From Pseudomonas sp. KUIN-1 (GTDB taxonomy: Bacteria; Pseudomonadota; Gammaproteobacteria; Pseudomonadales; Pseudomonadaceae), in NCBI RefSeq assembly GCF_009176725.1, contig NZ_AP020337.1:2108001-2172000 (forward strand): a stretch of DNA of 64,000 nucleotides, given 5' to 3'. This document shows, one piece after another, positions 34,930 through 44,600 of this stretch; position 1 is the stretch's first letter, and the number at the start of each line of letters is the position of its first letter. The notes below the pieces were generated by a model. The model was not told where the DNA came from. It saw only the letters and a program-made list of their open reading frames with translations, and searched no databases. A program made the position numbers and the translations under genes.

Positions 34930-37265
34930 GTGGGCTCCGGTAAATACTGGTCCAGGAGGGCAAGGAACACTGGCACCTGGATGGGTTTGATCACAATGGC
35001 CGTGGCGCCGGCCTGTTTCAGTTCGCGATGGGCTTGATCACTGGTGTCGGCAGTGATCATCAGCACGGGCGTCTCTGCGGTAGCCGGCAGTTGGCGCAGA
35101 CGTTGCAGCACTTCAAGCCCCTTGATGTCCGGCAGGTTGAGGTCGAGAAGAATCAGCTGTGGCGCATGCTGGCGTGCCAGGTCGAGCCCCAGTTGGCCCT
35201 GCATGCTCGACAGCAACTGGATACCCGGTCTGCGTTGCAGCAGCGTTTCAATCAAGGCCATGCTCGACAGGTTGTCTTCGATACACAGCAGCTTGCCGTG
35301 ATAGGCGGGGCGGGCAGGGCAGCGGGCATCAGGCGTTATCTCGAGGCGAGTGTCAGCTTGACGCGGCAGAGTGGCGGCAGGCGGCTGCACCCGCACAAGC
35401 GGCAGCGCCAGTATGAACCGGCAGCCTTCGTCCGGCGTGTTCTGTACGGAAAGCGTGCCGTGCATCATCTCCAGCATGCTTTTGCTCAGCGCCAGTCCCA
35501 GCCCGGTTCCTTCGACGCTCGGGTTGGCATCCAGGCGTTCGAACGGCTTGAACAGCTGCCCGATACGCTCCGGCGCAATCCCGTAACCGGTGTCCACTAC
35601 GCTGACCGTCACCTGCTCGGCGGTCTGCTCGATTTCAATCCGCACCTGGCCAGCGGGCCGGTTGTATTTGATCGCGTTGGACAGCAGGTTCAGCAACACC
35701 TGAATCAAGCGCTGACGATCCGCCACTACGCCGATCTCGTCAGGCAGGTTCGGCAGGGGCTTCAACTCTATATTGGCGTCGGCAGCCATTGGCGAGACCA
35801 GCACCAGGGCTTCTTCAAGCACGTTCGACAGGGATACCGGCTCGAGGATCAGGGACACATGCCCGGCTTCGATTCTGGCGATATCGAGCACTTCATTGAT
35901 CAGCTTCAGCAGATGCTGGCCCGCCCGCAGAATATGACCGATTTGCGGGCGCTGGCTGGCGGGGGAGTCCATGTCCAGCAACTGGGCAAAGCCCAGAATC
36001 GAGTTCAGCGGCGTGCGCAGTTCATGGCTCATGCGCGACAGGAATTCACTTTTGGCCCGGCTGGCGCGTTCGGCTTCCTCGCGCGCAGTGCCCAGAGCAA
36101 TTTCGGCAACGCGACGATCACTGATGTCACGGGTGATCTTGGAGAAACCGCGCAGTTCGTCATTGCTGTCGTACTGTGCGGTGATCACCACACTGGCCCA
36201 GAAACGGCTGCCATCCTTGCGTTGGCGCCAGCCTTCCTCGGTATACCGGCCGTTGACGGTGGCCTCATGCAGCGCCATGTCGGGGTGTTGCGGACACTCC
36301 TGTTGCAGATAGAACACCGAAAAGTGCTGGCCGATGATCTCCTGCTCCGTGTACCCCTTGATACGTTCGGCCCCTGCGTTCCAGGTGGTGATGTAGCCGT
36401 TGCGGTCCAGCGCGAAGATGCCGTAGTCCTTGACGCCTTCGATGATCAGCCGCAAACGCTCTTCGTTGTCGCGCAGTGCGCGTTCGCGTTCGGCCAGCAA
36501 CTGGCCGGCTTCGACCAGCCGGGTGCCGAGCTGGCCGATTTCGTCCTTTTCAGGCGGCTGGGGCAGCAGCGGATGCCCGAGCGCCAGACGCTGGGCGTTG
36601 CGTTGCACCTGATGCACCCTGGCGACGATGCCTTTGGACAGCATCAGCACGGCAAGAATGGCCCCGAAGATTCCGCAGGCCGCTGCCAGCAGGGTCGACA
36701 GCAGCAGGCGCTCGCGGGTGGCTGCGGCAGCCTCGGTGCGTTCGGCAAGCAGCGCGTCTTCACGTTCGCGCATGATGCCGATGCGTTCGCGCAACTGGTC
36801 GAGTACGTACTTGTTTTCGATCAGGATACGGGCGACGGTTTCCCGGTCCTCCCGATTCATCGAGCGCAGTTTTTCCAGGCCTTCGACCTTGGTGCTGATC
36901 AGCGGCTCGATGGCTTTCAGGTGTTCGCGCATCTGCTCGTCACGCACATTGGTGTTGAGCCGGGCCAGCGCCGCCTCGATCAGCGGTTGCGCGTTGAGGT
37001 AGCCGGGCAGGAAGTCTTCCTGGTGGGTCAGCAGGTAGCCACGCACGCTGGCCGCACCTTCTGCGATCTGGGTGTGAAGGGTCTGGATATCGCCTTGCAC
37101 AAGCAGCACACGCCGTACGTCTTCCTCTGCCCGAGCGGTCTGGCGCTCGGCGATATAAATCAGCACCAGCGAGAACATCAGAATCGCCAGTGGCAGCGAA
37201 ATGGCCACCAGTGCCTTGCCGCGTAGCGGAAGGTCTTCCCAGCGACTGCTGGCGTGTGCCGTCAT
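34926..37265 (-). CDS. Hybrid sensor histidine kinase (CHASE3-HAMP-PAS-HisKA-HATPase-REC)
   Basis: 779 residues. Membrane helix 1 (around residues 18-38), periplasmic CHASE3-like domain (about 40-180), helix 2 (about 190-213), HAMP, PAS (GVKDYGIFALDRNGYITTWN, about 275-390), HisKA with His in SRMSHELRTPLNSILG near residue 417, HATPase with GLGLALSKSMLEMMHG, and a C-terminal receiver with Asp in LILLDLNLPDIKG. Periplasmic signal input, internal PAS input, and a phosphorelay output. It overlaps both neighbours by 4 nt. The partner is likely the receiver protein just downstream. Confidence 0.92.
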   Translation of the reverse strand: MTAHASSRWEDLPLRGKALVAISLPLAILMFSLVLIYIAERQTARAEEDVRRVLLVQGDIQTLHTQIAEGAASVRGYLLTHQEDFLPGYLNAQPLIEAALARLNTNVRDEQMREHLKAIEPLISTKVEGLEKLRSMNREDRETVARILIENKYVLDQLRERIGIMREREDALLAERTEAAAATRERLLLSTLLAAACGIFGAILAVLMLSKGIVARVHQVQRNAQRLALGHPLLPQPPEKDEIGQLGTRLVEAGQLLAERERALRDNEERLRLIIEGVKDYGIFALDRNGYITTWNAGAERIKGYTEQEIIGQHFSVFYLQQECPQHPDMALHEATVNGRYTEEGWRQRKDGSRFWASVVITAQYDSNDELRGFSKITRDISDRRVAEIALGTAREEAERASRAKSEFLSRMSHELRTPLNSILGFAQLLDMDSPASQRPQIGHILRAGQHLLKLINEVLDIARIEAGHVSLILEPVSLSNVLEEALVLVSPMAADANIELKPLPNLPDEIGVVADRQRLIQVLLNLLSNAIKYNRPAGQVRIEIEQTAEQVTVSVVDTGYGIAPERIGQLFKPFERLDANPSVEGTGLGLALSKSMLEMMHGTLSVQNTPDEGCRFILALPLVRVQPPAATLPRQADTRLEITPDARCPARPAYHGKLLCIEDNLSSMALIETLLQRRPGIQLLSSMQGQLGLDLARQHAPQLILLDLNLPDIKGLEVLQRLRQLPATAETPVLMITADTSDQAHRELKQAGATAIVIKPIQVPVFLALLDQYLPEPT

Positions 37266-37930
37266 TGCCAGTCGCTCGTCGATTGGCTCACCAGCCCCAG
37301 TGCCACACCGCGTACCGCCGCCTGAGTGCGGTCCGAGGCGCCGAGTTTGCCGATGACCTTTTCCACATGGGCCTTGGCCGTGCCGGTGGTGATGCCAAGT
37401 TTTTCGCCGATTTCCCGATTGCTGAAGCCGCCCGCTACCAAGCCGAGTACCTGACGTTCACGCGGGGTGAGGGTTTCCGGCAGGGCTGCGCCACTGGTGT
37501 TGCGTTCGGTCATGCGCCGCAGCAGGCGCGCGCTGACGGCGCTGTTCAGTGCTTCTTCACCACGCGCCACGCGTTGCAGGCCGTCGATCACTTCGTCGCG
37601 GCTGGCATCCTTGAGCAGGTAGCCCACCGCACCGGCGCTCATGGCGGCCTCCAGGTGATCGGTGCTGTCGTCCATGGTGAAGATCACCACTTTCAGTCCC
37701 GGCATGCGCTGCTGGAGAATTCGTGCAGCGCCCAGTCCGTTGAGCACCGGCATGCGAATGTCGAGGATAGCGATGTCCGGTTGCAGTTCCTGGCACAGAT
37801 CGATGGCTTGCTGGCCGTCGGCTGCCTGACCGACCACTTCGAACTCCGGATGCCCCGCCAATAGCGAGACGAACCCGGTGCGCGTCACTTCATGATCGTC
37901 CGCTAAAACCAGTCGCACAGTGTCAGTCAT
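37262..37930 (-). CDS. NarL/FixJ-family response regulator
   Basis: 222 residues: receiver domain (LADDHEVTR pocket; Asp in IAILDIRMPVLNG; Lys in LLKDASRDE) and LuxR-type HTH (LTPRERQVLGLVAGGFSN, then TAKAHVEKVIGKLGASDRTQ). It overlaps the upstream kinase gene at 37927 by 4 nt and the hybrid kinase by 4 nt. Binds DNA when phosphorylated; target genes are unknown. Confidence 0.92.
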   Translation of the reverse strand: MTDTVRLVLADDHEVTRTGFVSLLAGHPEFEVVGQAADGQQAIDLCQELQPDIAILDIRMPVLNGLGAARILQQRMPGLKVVIFTMDDSTDHLEAAMSAGAVGYLLKDASRDEVIDGLQRVARGEEALNSAVSARLLRRMTERNTSGAALPETLTPRERQVLGLVAGGFSNREIGEKLGITTGTAKAHVEKVIGKLGASDRTQAAVRGVALGLVSQSTSDWQ

Positions 37931-39111
37931 GTCATTGCCTTGTCTGCGGTAAAAGGAACGATGGCGCGCAGTCGGGTGCCGTGCCCGGGCCGACTGACGC
38001 AGGTCAGGCGGCCGCCGAGCAGGCTGGCGCGCTCCTGCATGGCCACCAGGCCCAGTTTCTGGACGCCTTTGCCATTAAACGGTTTTTGGGTGATGAAGCC
38101 ACTGCCGTTGTCTTCCAGCAGCAGTGAAATGTGCTCTTCACTCAGTTCCAGGGCCAATTCTACGCGGCCTGCACTGGCGTGTTTGAGCACATTGTTGATG
38201 CCTTCCTGGGCAATACGGAACAGGGCGATTTCCAGATGGCTGGGCAGGCGGGTCAGGGAGCGCGAGCGCCAGTGCACCGCGACTCCGGCTTCGCGCAACC
38301 GGTCGGCGTCCTTGTCGACTGCCTGCAGCAGGCCGAAATCGTCGAGCACGCTAGGACGCAGGCCACTGATCAACTGTCGACCTTCACCCACGCAGTGCTG
38401 CGCCAGCTTGAGAATGGCCTGCAGATCGGCGTCCAGCGGCTCGGGCAGGTCCGGACAGCGACCGGCAAAGCCCTGCAATCGCTGGTGCAGACCGGCCAGT
38501 GTCTGAGCCAGACCATCATGCAGGTCGTAGGCCATGCGCTTGCGTTCGTCTTCCTGAGCGGTGAACAACTGGCGGACCAGTTCGGACATGGTCTGCTCTC
38601 TGACCACCAGCGCGTCAAGCAGCCGATTGTTTTCCAGGTGTGCCGCCAGCAACGTCGCCAGCAATTGCAGCGACTCGATGTCCTCGTTGTCCGGTGCATT
38701 GATGCCCACGCTGTTGGCCAGCAGCAGGGTGCCAAAAGAGCCTTCATCGGCGCCACGCAACGGTAACAGCAGCATGCACGGCAGATCGGCAGCGGGCCTG
38801 TCCAGCCATTGCGGGCCGATAGCCAGCGGGTCGGCAGCGGTTTCAAGCGTGGCGAGGTGTTCTGCACTGCCATGGCTGGCGGTGGTCTGCACACCGTTGT
38901 CGGCGCTCCATTCCAGCAGCAGGCCATGGTCCATCGCCACGAATGCGCACGCGCGTTGCAGCACGCGCTGGCGCATGGCTTGAGGTGGCAGATGAGTCAG
39001 CTCCTGACCGGTATCGACCAGCAGACGAAGACGTGCGGCGCGGCTTTGCGACTGGCGATACTGGTTGCGAATGGCCAGTGCGCTTGCCGGGTCATGGGGA
39101 GGACTTTGCAT
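37927..39111 (-). CDS. NarX-type histidine kinase with GAF domain
   Basis: 394 residues from ATG 39111, which has GGAG 7 nt upstream (the frame is open to 39264). A GAF-like sensor (about residues 50-180) precedes a HisKA_3 dimerisation domain with the His in KRMAYDLHDGLAQTLAGL and a HATPase domain with NNVLKHASAG and DNGSGF. No membrane helices. It is the first gene of the operon kinase-NarL regulator-hybrid kinase-receiver, and the kinase-regulator pair is the classical NarX/NarL arrangement. Confidence 0.9.
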   Translation of the reverse strand: MQSPPHDPASALAIRNQYRQSQSRAARLRLLVDTGQELTHLPPQAMRQRVLQRACAFVAMDHGLLLEWSADNGVQTTASHGSAEHLATLETAADPLAIGPQWLDRPAADLPCMLLLPLRGADEGSFGTLLLANSVGINAPDNEDIESLQLLATLLAAHLENNRLLDALVVREQTMSELVRQLFTAQEDERKRMAYDLHDGLAQTLAGLHQRLQGFAGRCPDLPEPLDADLQAILKLAQHCVGEGRQLISGLRPSVLDDFGLLQAVDKDADRLREAGVAVHWRSRSLTRLPSHLEIALFRIAQEGINNVLKHASAGRVELALELSEEHISLLLEDNGSGFITQKPFNGKGVQKLGLVAMQERASLLGGRLTCVSRPGHGTRLRAIVPFTADKAMT

Positions 39112-39303
39112 GGGGTGCTCCAGCGAGGGTTGATGCCCGCGCGGGCATAACAGAAGTAAGGCTATTAGAACTGTATCAGGAGGTGAAGCCCATCTGCCGA
39201 TCGGCATACACAGATAACCCCGGTTGGCCGATGGCGAGCCGTGGCGGGGAGGGCAAAGTGGCACTCACTGAATCCCTGAACAGATCCCCGTAGGAGAGTA
39301 GCG

Positions 39304-39828
39304 ATGAAAACGAAATTGACCGCCCTGGCCCTGTTGCTGGCTGTAAGTGCACCGATGGTTCACGCTGCTGCCGAGCCGTCCGGCTATACCTACCGCATGG
39401 TGGCCGAGACGCCAAGCAATGTGAACGACAAGGAGATCGCCGGTCTGTTTGATCGCTGGAACAAGGCCCTGCAAACCGGAAACTCCACTACCGTCGCATC
39501 GTTGTACGCGCCGGACGCTGTCCTGCAGCCTACGGTCTCCAACAAAGTGCGTGCCACTCCGGCAGAGATCAAGGACTACTTCGACAAGTTCCTGGCACTC
39601 AAGCCGATTGGCGAGATCAACTACCGGGAGATTCGTCGCCTGGGGCCTGATGCCGCAGCGGACAACGGTGTCTACACCTTCACGTTGACGGCGCCGGACG
39701 GCAAGAAGACCAAGGTGCAGGCACGTTATTCGTTCCTCTACCACCGCGTCGGCAACGAGTGGAAGATTCTCAACCACCACTCCTCGGCGATGCCGGAAGT
39801 GCAGCCCGAGTATCAGGTCAGCCGCTGA
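39304..39828 (+). CDS. Exported NTF2-like (SgcJ/EcaC, DUF4440-type) protein
   Basis: 174 residues with a Sec signal (MKTKLTALALLLAVSAPMVHA). The rest is one NTF2-like domain: ADAVLQ-type APDAVLQPTVSNKVRATPAEIKDYF, then a beta-sheet with KVQARYSFLYHRVGNEWKI. Relatives include SgcJ/EcaC proteins and the calcium/calmodulin kinase association domain, often without known catalytic function. Likely periplasmic. AGGAGAGT precedes the ATG. It diverges from the kinase gene and converges on pvdS across a strong terminator. Confidence 0.82.
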   Translation: MKTKLTALALLLAVSAPMVHAAAEPSGYTYRMVAETPSNVNDKEIAGLFDRWNKALQTGNSTTVASLYAPDAVLQPTVSNKVRATPAEIKDYFDKFLALKPIGEINYREIRRLGPDAAADNGVYTFTLTAPDGKKTKVQARYSFLYHRVGNEWKILNHHSSAMPEVQPEYQVSR

Positions 39829-39852
39829 TCTGTCGCCTGCCAGGCTGAAAAC

Positions 39853-39885
39853 AAAAATCCGGAGCCAGTGCTCCGGATTTTTTTT
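39853..39885. terminator. Rho-independent terminator between the NTF2-like gene and pvdS
   Basis: AAAATCCGGAGC, loop CAGT, GCTCCGGATTTTTTTT. A-run and T-run make it usable from both sides, so it ends both the NTF2-like gene and pvdS. Confidence 0.93.
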
Positions 39886-39906
39886 GCCTGTCTGAACCGC
39901 CCGCAA

Positions 39907-40443
39907 TCAGGCTTCGGCCTGGGCGCCATTGACCTTGCGGCAATGAATCAGCGCATCGCGGATCATGAAGTTGACCAGCGTTGGCGACACACCCAGTTCC
40001 TTGGCGATGTCCTTTTGCGGCACACCGTGCAGGCGGTACATCTCGAACGCATAACGGGTGCGGGGCGGCAGCTCGGTCAGGGCGTCGGCAATTTTCTCCA
40101 GGCTGGAGAAATTGATATGCGAGATTTCCGGCGATGCACCCTGAATCACCACATTCAGACCCTCGGCCTCCGGGCCGGTGTATTTCTGTTCCAGCGCCTG
40201 TTTGCGGTAATGATCGATGGCCAGGTTGCGCACGATCTGAAACAGGTAACTGAGCTGTGCCTTGAAGGTCAACGTGGCCTGCGGTGCCGAGCGCAGTCTG
40301 AAAAAGGCATCCTGCACGACGTCTTCGGCGCGCGAGCGGCAACCCACGATGCGGGCCGCGATCTTGACCAGCAGCAAGTAGTTATCGACGAATGCCTGGA
40401 GTAAGGGTGAGTCGCACTTACTTGTGATTACGTGTTCCGTCAT
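39907..40443 (-). CDS. pvdS: Extracytoplasmic-function sigma factor PvdS
   Basis: 178 residues. Region 2 (VDNYLLLVKIAARIVGCRSR through LFQIVRNLAIDHYRKQAL) and region 4 (ALTELPPRTRYAFEMYRLHG, PQKDIAKELGVSPTLVNFMI) are those of the iron-starvation ECF group. PvdS directs RNA polymerase to pyoverdine synthesis promoters under low iron. ATG 40443 is chosen since AAGGTG precedes it; a GTG at 40452 is possible. A Fur box sits in the upstream region at 40525. It diverges from pvdG, whose promoter carries a PvdS box. Confidence 0.95.
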   Translation of the reverse strand: MTEHVITSKCDSPLLQAFVDNYLLLVKIAARIVGCRSRAEDVVQDAFFRLRSAPQATLTFKAQLSYLFQIVRNLAIDHYRKQALEQKYTGPEAEGLNVVIQGASPEISHINFSSLEKIADALTELPPRTRYAFEMYRLHGVPQKDIAKELGVSPTLVNFMIRDALIHCRKVNGAQAEA

Positions 40444-40524
40444 GGAATTCACCTTGCTGCTTTAACAATGGAGGGGAGGGCCGCATGAAAGGAGCAGCGC
40501 CATCACATGGGGCGACAAATTAGC

Positions 40525-40543
40525 CTTAATGATAATTATTGTC
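40525..40543. promoter_or_regulatory. Fur box
   Basis: CTTAATGATAATTATTGTC matches 15 of 19 positions of the Fur consensus. Located 82 nt upstream of the pvdS start, between the divergent pvdS and pvdG genes, so iron-Fur should block pvdS and through it the other pvd genes. Confidence 0.88.
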
Positions 40544-40615
40544 AAATGCGAAAGCCAATCAGCGCACTTTAAAAGGGCGCTCTTGTCGTGCATGTCCTCG
40601 CCGCGTGCATCCGCC

Positions 40616-40639
40616 TAATTATTTGCAGACGCCATCCGT
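40616..40639 (+). promoter_or_regulatory. PvdS-dependent promoter (iron-starvation box) for pvdG
   Basis: TAATT, 16 nt, CGT. The known PvdS box is TAAAT-N16-CGT, so there is one mismatch and the exact spacing. It lies 120 nt before pvdG. Confidence 0.8.
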
Positions 40640-40759
40640 TCTCATTGGTGACAGGCCCGACCAAGGTTGCGGCCAGGGAATACCTCAGGAGAACCCCATG
40701 CGTTCCGATCACGCGCATCGCCGCTTTTACATCCGCGCCCACAGCCGGACGCTTTCGAT

Positions 40760-41518
40760 ATGAGCACGCCGGTGAGCCTGACGCTGTTCTGTCTGCCTTA
40801 TTCCGGGGCCAGCGCGATGTTCTACAGCCCCTGGCGGCGCAAATTGCCGGAGTGGCTGAACGTGCGCCCGCTGGAGCTTCCCGGCCGTGGCATGCGCATG
40901 GACGAGCCCTTGCAGACCGACATCGTGCAGCTGGCCAGTCATCTGGCCGACGAGATCAGTGCCGAACTGGACAAGCCCTATGCGCTGTTTGGCCACAGTT
41001 TGGGCGGGCTGCTGGCCTTTGAGCTGGCGCACGTCTTGCGCGAGCGCGGTCTGCCTGCGCCGCTGGCACTGTTCGCATCGGCGACTGCCGGCCCGGTGCG
41101 TCGCGATGTCAGCGAATACGCCACTGCGAAGACTGATGCGCAACTGCTCGACCGATTGCGCACGTTAAAAGGCACCAGCGAAAACGTCATCGCCAACCAA
41201 GAGCTCATGCAGTTGATGCTACCGATCCTGCGCGCCGATTTCCTGCTCTGCGGCAGCTTTGTGTATGGCAAGCGCGAGCCGCTCAGCGTGCCGATCCATG
41301 TATTTGGCGGCAAGCAGGACAGCATCAGCGTCGAGCAACTGCTCGACTGGCAGGAAGAGACCTGCACCGGCTTCTCTCTAGACATGTTCGAGGGCCATCA
41401 CTTTTATCTGGTCGACGAGCAAACGCAGCTGCTCCGTCTGCTGCGACGCTATTGCGAACAGCACCTGACCCGCTGGCGCAACAGCGCATCACGGCAAATG
41501 AACCGGGCCGCCGGTTGA
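40760..41518 (+). CDS. pvdG: Pyoverdine type II thioesterase PvdG
   Basis: 252 residues, alpha/beta hydrolase of the stand-alone (type II) thioesterase class that removes wrong or stalled groups from NRPS carrier domains. LFCLPYSGASAMFYSPW is the typical N-terminus; the nucleophile Ser is in LFGHSLGG and the catalytic His in FEGHHFYLV. ATG 40760 starts the conserved region; the frame is open further upstream to 40667 without homology. A hairpin with a T-run separates it from pvdL, 95 nt on. Confidence 0.93.
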   Translation: MSTPVSLTLFCLPYSGASAMFYSPWRRKLPEWLNVRPLELPGRGMRMDEPLQTDIVQLASHLADEISAELDKPYALFGHSLGGLLAFELAHVLRERGLPAPLALFASATAGPVRRDVSEYATAKTDAQLLDRLRTLKGTSENVIANQELMQLMLPILRADFLLCGSFVYGKREPLSVPIHVFGGKQDSISVEQLLDWQEETCTGFSLDMFEGHHFYLVDEQTQLLRLLRRYCEQHLTRWRNSASRQMNRAAG

Positions 41519-41531
41519 CCCTGTTTGCCCC

Positions 41532-41566
41532 ACGCGCGGCCTCCTTGCAGGGCGCGCGTCTTTTTT
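41532..41566 (+). terminator. Intrinsic terminator-like hairpin between pvdG and pvdL
   Basis: ACGCGCG (41532-41538) pairs with CGCGCGT (41553-41559), with extra pairs inside the loop, and six Ts follow at 41561-41566. It is 14 nt after pvdG and 48 nt before pvdL. Confidence 0.7.
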
Positions 41567-41613
41567 GAAATTCAGATTTTATCTGGCACGCCGAATCTAG
41601 CAGGAACCCCATC

Positions 41614-44600
41614 ATGGATGCGTTTGAACTCCCCGACACTCTGGCTCAGGCTCTTCAGCGTCGCGCCTTGCATACGCCGGATCGGCTGGCGCTGCGTTTT
41701 CTCACCGATGAGAACGACCAGGGCCTGGTGTTGACCTACCGTGACCTGGACCTGCGCGCGCGGACCATCGCTGCTGCGCTGCAACGTCAGGCTGTGCCGG
41801 GGGATCGGGCGATTCTGCTGTTCCATAGCGGGCCGGACTATGTCGCGGCGTTCTTCGGCTGCCTGTATGCCGGGGTCATTGCCGTGCCGGCTTATCCGCC
41901 GGAATCCAACCGTCGCCATCACCAGGAGCGCCTGCTGTCGATCATCGCCGATGCCGAGCCGCGTCTGCTGCTGACCGGCGCCGATTTGCAGCCTGCCTTG
42001 CTGCAGATGGACGAGCTGGCCGCCGCCGATGCGCCGCCACTGCTCTGTGTCGACACGTTGCCTGCTGCCCCGGCACAAGACTGGCAGGGCCCGCAGCTGC
42101 AGGCCGACGACATCGCGTTCCTGCAATACACCTCGGGCTCGACCGCACTGCCCAAGGGCGTGCAGGTCACGCATGGCAATCTGGTCGCCAACGAGTCATT
42201 GATCCGCCACGGCTTCGGCATCGACGCCAACCCGGACGACGTGATTGTCAGCTGGCTGCCGCTGTACCACGACATGGGCCTGATCGGCGGCTTGTTGCAG
42301 CCGATTTTCAGCGGCGTCCCGTGCATCCTGATGGCCCCCGCGTACTTCCTCGCCCGGCCATTGCGCTGGCTGGAAGCCATCAGTGAATACGGCGGCACCA
42401 TCAGCGGCGGGCCTGACTTTGCCTACCAGCTGTGCAGCGCACGGGTCAGCGATTCGGCGCTGGAGCGTCTGGACCTGAGTCGCTGGCGCGTGGCGTATTC
42501 GGGCTCCGAGCCGATTCGCGAAGACAGCCTGAGAGCATTTGCCGATAAATTCGCCAGTTGCGGCTTCACGCCTGACAGCTTCATGGCGTCCTATGGCCTG
42601 GCCGAAGCGACGCTGTATGTGGCCGGTGGCAAGCGCGGCAAGGGTATTCCATCGCTGCGCCTGAATGCGCAGGCGCTGGCGCGCAATGTCGTAGAACCGG
42701 GCGACGGTCAGCCAGTCATGAGCTGCGGCACGGGCCAGCCAGGGCATGGCGTGCTGATCGCCGACCCGGTCAGCCTGCAGGTGCTTGGCGAAAATCAGGT
42801 TGGCGAAGTCTGGGCCAGCGGGCCGAGCATTGCCCACGGTTACTGGCGCAACCCCGAAGCCACCGCCAGGGCGTTCGTGCAGCATGCCGGGCAGACCTGG
42901 CTGCGCACCGGCGACCTGGGGTTTCAGCGTCACGGCGAGCTGTACATCACCGGCCGCTTGAAGGACATGCTGATTGTCCGTGGCCACAACCTGTATCCGC
43001 AGGACATCGAAAAGCTCATCGAGAGTGAAGTGGATGTCGTGCGCAAAGGCCGGGTGGCGGCGTTTGCCGTCACTCAGGACGGTAGCGAAGGTATCGGCAT
43101 TGCTGCTGAAATCAGTCGCAGCGTGCAGAAAATCCTCACGCCCGACGCGTTGATTAAAATCATCCGGCAGACCGTGGCTGAGGCGTTTCAGGAGGCGCCG
43201 AGTGTCGTGGTGCTGCTCAATCCCGGCGCGTTGCCCAAGACCTCCAGTGGCAAATTGCAGCGCTCGGCCTGCCGCACGCGTCTGGCCGACGGCAGCCTGG
43301 ACAGTTACGCGGTGTTTCCCGCGAGCGATACCACTCTTTCAGCCCATATCCCAGGCAGCGGCTCGAACCTGCAAGCGCAGATCGCCACTGTATGGTGCGA
43401 GCAGTTGCAATGTGAACAGGTCAGTGCCGACGACCATTTCTTCCTGCTGGGCGGTAACTCGATCATCGCGACCCAGGTCGTGGCCCGCCTGCGCGAAACG
43501 CTGGGGATCGACCTGAACCTGCGACTGCTCTTCGAAGCGCCGACACTGGCAGCCTTTGCGGCACAGGTCGAAACGCTGCAGACCGCCGCATCGCAAGGCG
43601 ACAGCCAGACGCAGAGCGCCATCGCCCGACTGCCCGGCAACGAGCATCTGCCACAGTCCATGGCCCAGAACCGCCTGTGGTTCCTCTGGCAGCTTGACCC
43701 GCATAGCAGCGCCTACAACGTTCCCGGCGGGCTCCACCTGCGTGGCGAACTGGACAGCACTGCGTTGCGCTCCAGCTTCCAACGCCTGATCGAGCGCCAT
43801 GAATCGTTGCGCACGCGCTTCTACGAGCAGGACGGCGTGGCCTTGCAACGTATCGATGCGCCGAGTGAATTCCACCTCGATACCCTTGATATCAGCGACC
43901 TGCCCGGCGCCGAGCGTCAGGCACGTGCCGTGGCGATTCGCGAACAGCAGGCGCGCCTGCCGTTCGATCTGCAACACGGCCCGTTGCTGCGCGTGACCCT
44001 GCTGCGACTGGACGAAGAAGAGCATCAACTGCTGGTCACGCTGCACCACATCATTGCCGATGGCTGGTCGCTGAATGTGCTGATCGACGAGTTCTCGCGC
44101 CTCTATGCCTCGGTTGTTCAGGGCCAGACTCTGGAACTGGCACCGTTGCCGCTGCGTTACGCCGATTACGGCCAATGGCAGCGCGAATGGCTGGCGAACG
44201 GCGAGGCCGAGCGTCAGTTGACTTACTGGCAGCAGCAACTGGGTGGCGAGCAGCCGGTCCTGACGCTGAACACTGACCATCCGCGTTCGGCCCGCCAGCA
44301 GCACAGTGCCTCGCGCTACAGCCTGCGCCTGAGCGCAGAACTGAGCGCCGCCGTACGCAACACCGCGCAAGCCTGGCAATCGACGTCGTTCATGTTCTTG
44401 CTGGCGGGGTTCCAGACTCTGTTGCATCGTTACAGCGGGCAAGCCGACATTCGCGTCGGTGTGCCCGGCGCCAATCGGCCACGCCATGAAACCCAGGGCC
44501 TGATCGGCTTCTTCATCAATACGCTGGTGCTGCGCGCACAGTTGGACCCGCGTCTGCCATTCTCGACGCTGCTGGCCCAGACCCGGCAGGCGGCGCTTGA

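Noticed and set aside
35028..37226. 732-codon plus-strand frame opposite the hybrid kinase
   Set aside because: Low-complexity His/Gln/Arg-rich shadow; the minus strand has clear CHASE3, HAMP, PAS, kinase and receiver domains.
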